Shown: positions 59,577-63,913 of the stretch, in pieces | Position numbering within the stretch: position 1 is the stretch's first letter | How the letters are laid out: each line of letters starts with the position of its first letter | Translations under genes and position numbers: made by a program | The notes under the pieces: generated by a model | Databases searched by the model: none | What the model was told of the DNA's origin: nothing | Seen by the model: only the letters and a program-made list of their open reading frames with translations | From: CALRGL01 sp964374035 | GTDB taxonomy: Bacteria; Patescibacteriota; Patescibacteriia; UBA9934; GWF2-40-263 | DNA length: 63,913 nucleotides | Assembly (NCBI GenBank): GCA_964374035.1 | Contig: CAYJWY010000001.1 | Location: 1-63,913 of the forward strand | Direction: 5' to 3'

Positions 59577-59587
59577 AGAGCTTATAT

Positions 59588-59672
59588 TCCCTGAGCCTGC
59601 TTGCCACTCGAAGCCTCGGCGAAGTGTGGTCGAAGGGGAATTTCGGAATACGGCCTTCGACGGGCTCAGGCA
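59588..59672. repeat. Dispersed element, family 2 (short form)
   Basis: Starts ccctgagcctgcttgccactcg and ends ccttcgacgggctcaggc, inverted relatives of each other, with gaagtgtggtcgaagggg inside. It shares these blocks with 6117-6241 and 29378-29527. Confidence 0.75.
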
Positions 59673-59675
59673 GTA

Positions 59676-60713
59676 TTAGGGAGAAGTTTCTTTGCTTACG
59701 AGTAGCACAGCGCACAGAAGCATCATACACCCAAGGAGAATGAGTGCGACGAGTTTCTGTTGGCTTTGTAAAAATAAGGTTGCGACGCCGAATGTGCTTG
59801 AAATCAGGACGTAGACAAACATGATCTGTCGTTGACTCCATCCGAGGTCGAGGAGACGATGATGTAAATGTTTTTTATCGGCTTGAAAAATTTGTTTGAT
59901 GCCGCCTTGTTTGAATCGACGTAGAATAATCCAGACGACGTCGAGCATGGGAATACCTAGAACGAGTAGAGCTGTTGCGAGCTTGCCACCTGAGATGATT
60001 GCGAGTGTTCCAAGCAGAAAGCCGATGAAGGTACTGCCGCCTTCTCCGAGAAAAATAGATGCGGGATGAAAATTCCAGAAGAGGAAACCGATGAGAGCGG
60101 CGAGTGCGATCGCGCTCAAGATCGCGACGTCGGGTTGGTAGTACGCCACCGTGAGCGAGAGCAACATGATCATGAGCATACCAACGGAGGAGACAGAAGT
60201 CGCAAGGCCGTCGAGACCGTCGAGGAACTTGGTTGTGTACATGACGACCATCACCCAGATAAAGACGAGGATGCCGGACTGAAGTTGTGTGAGATAGATC
60301 ACGCCACCGAGCGGATTAGTGATTTTTTCAACGCCGACGCCGGAGAGGATTAGGACGAGCACGGCGAGCACGGGGGCGATGATGGAACTGCGTGGTGGAA
60401 GATCATAACGATCGTCTACAAAGCCTCCGATCATGAGGATGGCACCGCCGATGAGCACACCGAAATAGTGCGTGAGCGTGATACGTCCACCTGTCAGATC
60501 AGGTGTGGTGAGAAGAAAAAAACCGAGCACGAGAAAAAAAGAAACGAAAATGGCGAGGCCGCCCATCCTTGCGATGATCGTTGTATGAATTTTGCGTTTC
60601 AGTCCTGGCTTGTCGATGATGTTGTGACGAAGAGCGAAATGCTTCACGAAGACTGTCGTTACAAAAGAGATCGCAAAGGCGATCAGACCGGCAAACAACA
60701 GTTTCGTGATCAT
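59676..60713 (-). CDS. WecA/MraY-type sugar-phosphate transferase
   Basis: Transfers a sugar phosphate from a nucleotide sugar to undecaprenyl phosphate, the first lipid-linked step of peptidoglycan or surface polysaccharide. The 345-residue protein has 10 membrane segments, FVDDRYDLPP with the catalytic Asp pair, TTKFLDGLDGLA and the C-terminal His-rich KKHLHHRLLDLGWSQRQ. The usual GDxGS motif reads FLGEGGSTFIGF here, with Glu for Asp. It overlaps the downstream Clp gene region by four bases (60710-60713). WecA type is favoured over MraY by HLHHRL. Confidence 0.9.
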   Translation of the reverse strand: MITKLLFAGLIAFAISFVTTVFVKHFALRHNIIDKPGLKRKIHTTIIARMGGLAIFVSFFLVLGFFLLTTPDLTGGRITLTHYFGVLIGGAILMIGGFVDDRYDLPPRSSIIAPVLAVLVLILSGVGVEKITNPLGGVIYLTQLQSGILVFIWVMVVMYTTKFLDGLDGLATSVSSVGMLMIMLLSLTVAYYQPDVAILSAIALAALIGFLFWNFHPASIFLGEGGSTFIGFLLGTLAIISGGKLATALLVLGIPMLDVVWIILRRFKQGGIKQIFQADKKHLHHRLLDLGWSQRQIMFVYVLISSTFGVATLFLQSQQKLVALILLGCMMLLCAVLLVSKETSP

Positions 60714-63331
60714 AGGGCTTCAGCTTTTTCTATGCGAATTCCATCTTTTTCCAGAACGATGGTATCGCGCCGTCGGACATCGCCTTGCAGAAGTGCGTTC
60801 GCGATCGCGTTGTCGACTTCTTCTTGAATGATGCGGCGCAGGGGTCGTGCGCCGAACTTTGGATCAAAGCCCTTCTGGGCAAGCATTGCAACGACCTCGT
60901 CTGAAGCGCGAAAATTCATACCTTTTGGTTCAAGACGCTTGGCAACTTGGGCAATCATTAACTGAGCGATCTCAACGAGTTCATCTTGCGAGAGCGGCTT
61001 GAATACAATAATTCCGTCGAATCGGTTCAGGAGTTCCGGTCGGTAGTATTCTCGCAACGTTTCCTCGATGAGCGTTGTCTTGATCGTATCGAGGTCGAGA
61101 TGTTGTGCTGTGGCTTCTTGAATATACTGCGTGCCGGCATTCGACGTTGCTATGATAACCGCGTTCGTAAAATCAACGGTTCGACCCGCCGCATCCGTGA
61201 GACGGCCATCGTCAAAGACTTGAAGAAACACGTTCAAGATATTCTTGTCGGCTTTTTCAAACTCGTCGAGGAGAACGATCGTGAATGGATTCTTTCGAAT
61301 CGCTTCCGTGAGCAATCCCCCGCTCTGAGAATTTGGATCGCCGATCAATCGACTGATGCTCGAGGGGTCTTGATACTCGGACATATCCAGACGCACCATC
61401 GCGTCCTCGCTTCCGAAATACGTTTCCGCAATCGTCTTGGCAAGTTCTGTTTTTCCAACACCGGTTGGACCGAGAAACAGGAACGTCGCGATCGGTCGCT
61501 TTTCTGATCGCAGATCGGTACGCGCTCGACGCAGAGCAGACGCAACGGCGGAGACCGCTTCGTTTTGACCGATCATGCGTTCGTGCATGCGCTCCTCAAG
61601 ATGCAACAACGTATCTTTCTCCTCTTCTTGCACGCTCGTGAGTGGAACATTTGTTTTCTCCGCGACGATGCGTGCAATGTCTTGATCGGTCACAAAACTA
61701 TCCGCTCCTCGCGATTTTGCAACAAAGAGCGCGGTTTCGCGTGCAATCTCGATTGCCTTCTTTGGCAAGTAACTCTCGTGCATATAGCGATCCGTCAACT
61801 GAACACATTTCTCAAGCGCGAGATAATTGAAGATGACATTGTGCTCAAACTCAATCGCTCCGACTTTCGATTCGAGAATATGAATCGCTTCCGTTTCATC
61901 CGGTTCGCGGACTTCCACTTTTTGAAAGACGCGGCTCAAAATAGAATTCTCAATCACGGCCGAGTACGCGCGCGGACTTGTCGTTGCAATCGCAAACGTT
62001 CCACTTCGGGAAAGGAAGTCAACAAGTGTTGCAGAAAGATCCGCCGTCTCACCCGATCCCGACGTGACGCCGGTCATCTGTTCAATATCCGTAATGGCAA
62101 GAACAATGTTGCCGGAACGCATGACTTCATTAAGCGCAAGGATCAACCGTTCTTGAGCTTCTGAGGCCGACGCGCCCGAGATCAAATGTGGAATAGAGAT
62201 ACGCACGAGGCGCTTGTCTTTCAGAACGTCGGGTACACGTTCCTCAACCATTAACTGTGCAATTCCTGACAAAAGCGCGGTCTTTCCCACACCTTCTGGA
62301 CCCACGAGCATGACGCTTTCGCGACCTCCTTCAATAATACGAAAAATTTCTTCGAGCTCACGATCGCGACCCACAAGAAGTGGAAGAGCGCCCTGAACAC
62401 CTGCCGTTGTCAGATCCTCCGAGAACGCATCGAGCATTGGCGTTGCAACGGAAGTCATCGCACGATTCATCGGACCGGTCGGTTTGAACAAAGCCGCTTT
62501 GTGAAACTGTTCATAGCGCTCGCGCATTTTCTCGTGAATACGAACCCACTCAACCATGTTGGCGAATTGATCAGCCGAGACACCTTGATCGATCAGTAAC
62601 TCTTGAACGAATGGCTCGCGCTTGTATGCTTCAAAAAAAAGTTCGAGGGCGGTGACGGATTCGCGTTGTTGAACGAATGCATTCACAAACGCGGACAAAA
62701 TCGTTTCGATAGATTGCGTTGAGACCGTTAATGGCGTGCCGAGTTGGCGAAGACTCAGACGTCGGCCGAGCGGCTCTTTAATTTGATCGAACGAAAGGCC
62801 GAGTCGTGAGAACACCGCGCCGGCATTCGAGTCGTCGAGCGCACCGATGAACAGGTGAAGCGGGTCGACAGATTTGTGACCGAACTTGTTTGCAAGCGAA
62901 AACGCCGCGTCGACCGACGCATCCATGGAACCATCGAACACATCCGCGATATTAACTTCATTCTTGGACCACGGCTGTTCTTCGAGTTGCGGGACGATGT
63001 CTTCACGCAAAAACTTCGGCATCAAGAGACGACGTTGTTTTGCTCGAACAAGATGTGAGAACAAGAGTGCGACGATCAGCCCTGCTGTCGAGAGTAACAT
63101 GCCACCCCAAGATGGTGACAACCAAAACGCGCTCGAAAAAATACGAAACACATCTCCATTGATAAATACAATGAAGAGTCCAAACAAACAGAAAACTAGA
63201 AACAATACAAACAGCGAAACGCTCGCGACCTTCACCGCTTGATCGTCGGCCGCGCGCTTTTGAATCGCGGTCTCTGACATTTCTTCAGACCAGCGATACA
63301 CCGTGTTGTGAATCGTTACGCCAAGTGCCAT
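60710..63331 (-). CDS. Membrane-anchored Clp-type double AAA+ ATPase
   Basis: An 873-residue protein. Two N-terminal membrane segments (about 36-57 and 77-95), a Clp-N-like domain (about 135-270, FGHKSVDPLHLFIGAL), then two AAA+ modules: D1 with GPEGVGKT (345-352) and an altered Walker B LAITDIEQM (412-420), D2 with GPTGVGKT (622-629), LLDEFEK (688-694) and RPELLNRFD. The IGL/VGF loop by which ClpA/ClpC bind ClpP is missing after the sensor 1 TSNAG. It may thus unfold or rescue membrane proteins without ClpP. ATG at 63331 follows the upstream gene by one base. Confidence 0.88.
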   Translation of the reverse strand: MALGVTIHNTVYRWSEEMSETAIQKRAADDQAVKVASVSLFVLFLVFCLFGLFIVFINGDVFRIFSSAFWLSPSWGGMLLSTAGLIVALLFSHLVRAKQRRLLMPKFLREDIVPQLEEQPWSKNEVNIADVFDGSMDASVDAAFSLANKFGHKSVDPLHLFIGALDDSNAGAVFSRLGLSFDQIKEPLGRRLSLRQLGTPLTVSTQSIETILSAFVNAFVQQRESVTALELFFEAYKREPFVQELLIDQGVSADQFANMVEWVRIHEKMRERYEQFHKAALFKPTGPMNRAMTSVATPMLDAFSEDLTTAGVQGALPLLVGRDRELEEIFRIIEGGRESVMLVGPEGVGKTALLSGIAQLMVEERVPDVLKDKRLVRISIPHLISGASASEAQERLILALNEVMRSGNIVLAITDIEQMTGVTSGSGETADLSATLVDFLSRSGTFAIATTSPRAYSAVIENSILSRVFQKVEVREPDETEAIHILESKVGAIEFEHNVIFNYLALEKCVQLTDRYMHESYLPKKAIEIARETALFVAKSRGADSFVTDQDIARIVAEKTNVPLTSVQEEEKDTLLHLEERMHERMIGQNEAVSAVASALRRARTDLRSEKRPIATFLFLGPTGVGKTELAKTIAETYFGSEDAMVRLDMSEYQDPSSISRLIGDPNSQSGGLLTEAIRKNPFTIVLLDEFEKADKNILNVFLQVFDDGRLTDAAGRTVDFTNAVIIATSNAGTQYIQEATAQHLDLDTIKTTLIEETLREYYRPELLNRFDGIIVFKPLSQDELVEIAQLMIAQVAKRLEPKGMNFRASDEVVAMLAQKGFDPKFGARPLRRIIQEEVDNAIANALLQGDVRRRDTIVLEKDGIRIEKAEAL

Positions 63332-63332
63332 A

Positions 63333-63722
63333 TCATCCAAACATCACGCCAAGGAGGTTGATTAGAAACATGATCGCGAACAATGGAAGAGCGAAGACAT
63401 AAAGAAGAAATCCAATGGAGGCAATGACCGCCCAAATACCGACACCAAGTCCTCGAAACATGATGACGAACAAACGAATACCAAAACTAACCATCCGACC
63501 AACAGGCGTGTCGTCGCCGTACATGGGCACAAATAAATTTTTCACCCATACACCAAGGCCAAGTGTTTTGGAAACGTTCACGATCGACCTGCGAACAAGA
63601 TCAAGGACGTGTAAAAAACCCGAGGTGTACCACCAAAATGGGAGCAATATGAACTCGCGCGCTGTTTGCACGATCACAGAGCGAGCAAGCCTAGAAACAG
63701 AAACAGATGCCATAGAATTCAT
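63333..63722 (-). CDS. Small membrane partner of the Clp-type ATPase
   Basis: A 129-residue protein with one N-terminal hydrophobic stretch (about 20-40) and two C-terminal membrane segments (about 78-98 and 102-127). I recognise no family. Its stop lies one base before the ATG of the Clp-type gene, so the two are translated together. The likely role is a membrane receptor or adaptor for the ATPase; this is inference from arrangement. The start can be ATG at 63722 or 63713. Confidence 0.6.
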   Translation of the reverse strand: MNSMASVSVSRLARSVIVQTAREFILLPFWWYTSGFLHVLDLVRRSIVNVSKTLGLGVWVKNLFVPMYGDDTPVGRMVSFGIRLFVIMFRGLGVGIWAVIASIGFLLYVFALPLFAIMFLINLLGVMFG

Positions 63723-63776
63723 TATTGGTTATCCTGTATCTTCTCTTAATTTAGGAACAAACAAGATTTCATCGTT

Positions 63777-63913
63777 GTCCGTCATCCTGAGTGCATCCGA
63801 AGGATCTCTTGTGACAAAGACGTTCATAAAATCCAGAGATTCTTCGGGTGCACTCAGAATGACGAATGGAAACTCGTTGTTGTCTGTCATCATGAGTGCA
63901 TCCGAAGGATCTC
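63777..63913. repeat. Tandem family 1 elements at the window end
   Basis: A full element, gtcatcctgagtgcatccg (63781) to its inverted end gcactcagaatgac (63849-63863), is followed by a second start tgtcatcatgagtgcatccg (63885), cut by the window end. These have the common tgtcatcctgag end and aaggatctc block. Confidence 0.75.

Noticed and set aside
3271..63913. CRISPR array
   Set aside because: The many repeats are dispersed and palindromic, not regularly spaced with unique spacers, and no cas operon is present. The Cas2-like gene stands alone.
1..63913. tRNA or rRNA genes
   Set aside because: I looked through the gaps between genes for cloverleaf arms and the ttcgaatc loop and saw none. 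The gaps are mostly under 200 bases and filled by the repeats listed.

Overview
The window looks like a chromosome segment of a Candidate Phyla Radiation (Patescibacteria, Parcubacteria-like) bacterium. Inference rests on several traits seen together: tightly packed genes, many small membrane proteins without clear homologues, an RNA polymerase alpha subunit that stops after its N-terminal domain, a short alanyl-tRNA synthetase and a short ribosomal protein L13, SecD carrying a PpiC-type isomerase domain, a membrane-anchored Clp-type ATPase, and a paired HerA/VirD4-like ATPase and membrane protein. GC content is intermediate. No rRNA, tRNA or CRISPR array was found, and no gene-free stretch exceeds 300 bases.

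Layout. 1-7041: rsmI, an SPFH protein, a DUF3179 protein, superoxide dismutase, peroxiredoxin, glutaredoxin, a 2Fe-2S ferredoxin with no ordinary start codon, leucyl aminopeptidase and two small membrane proteins. 7142-12858: a 37-residue basic protein, then a surface polysaccharide cluster (polymerase/ligase, three glycosyltransferases, flippase) read on the minus strand. 12946-17577: an unknown gene, then the alpha ribosomal operon (infA, rpmJ, rpsM, rpsK, rpsD, rpoA, rplQ, rplM, rpsI). 17706-24312: a minus-strand chain of alaS, murJ, a PKD/thrombospondin-repeat surface protein, PduL, a glycosyltransferase and a SpoU methyltransferase. 24398-32858: an RlmD/TrmA-type methyltransferase, era, a lipoprotein, a thioredoxin-fold protein, an anchored protein, a HAD phosphatase, mnmA, an HD hydrolase and uppP. 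32851-39288: the ATPase/membrane pair followed by secF and secD. 39360-40460: a REP-associated tyrosine transposase bracketed by four REP palindromes. 40552-49230: an Nramp transporter, secA, hpf, murB, murC and an unknown gene. 49409-56690: glyA, folD, a permease, dnaB, ybaB, recR and a PaaX/Cas2-like gene. 56810-63722: an ABC exporter, rplU, a DUF192 protein, a WecA/MraY-type transferase and the membrane Clp ATPase with a small membrane partner.

How the genes fit together. The window serves four main tasks: translation (ribosomal proteins, alaS, mnmA, era, rRNA methylation, hpf), envelope building (murB, murC, murJ, uppP, WecA-like transferase, polysaccharide cluster), protein export and membrane quality control (SecA, SecD, SecF, PpiC domain, membrane Clp, HerA/VirD4-like pump), and oxidative defence (SOD, peroxiredoxin, glutaredoxin).

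The most unusual signal is the load of palindromic repeats. Two dispersed families of about 90-150 bp elements sit between genes, and other palindromes lie in frame inside conserved genes (mnmA, the RlmD-like methyltransferase, secA, possibly murC), where they add peptide segments. The mnmA copy has a 70-bp core that recurs just before recR (64 of 70 bases identical). This resembles the in-frame palindromic elements known from Rickettsia.
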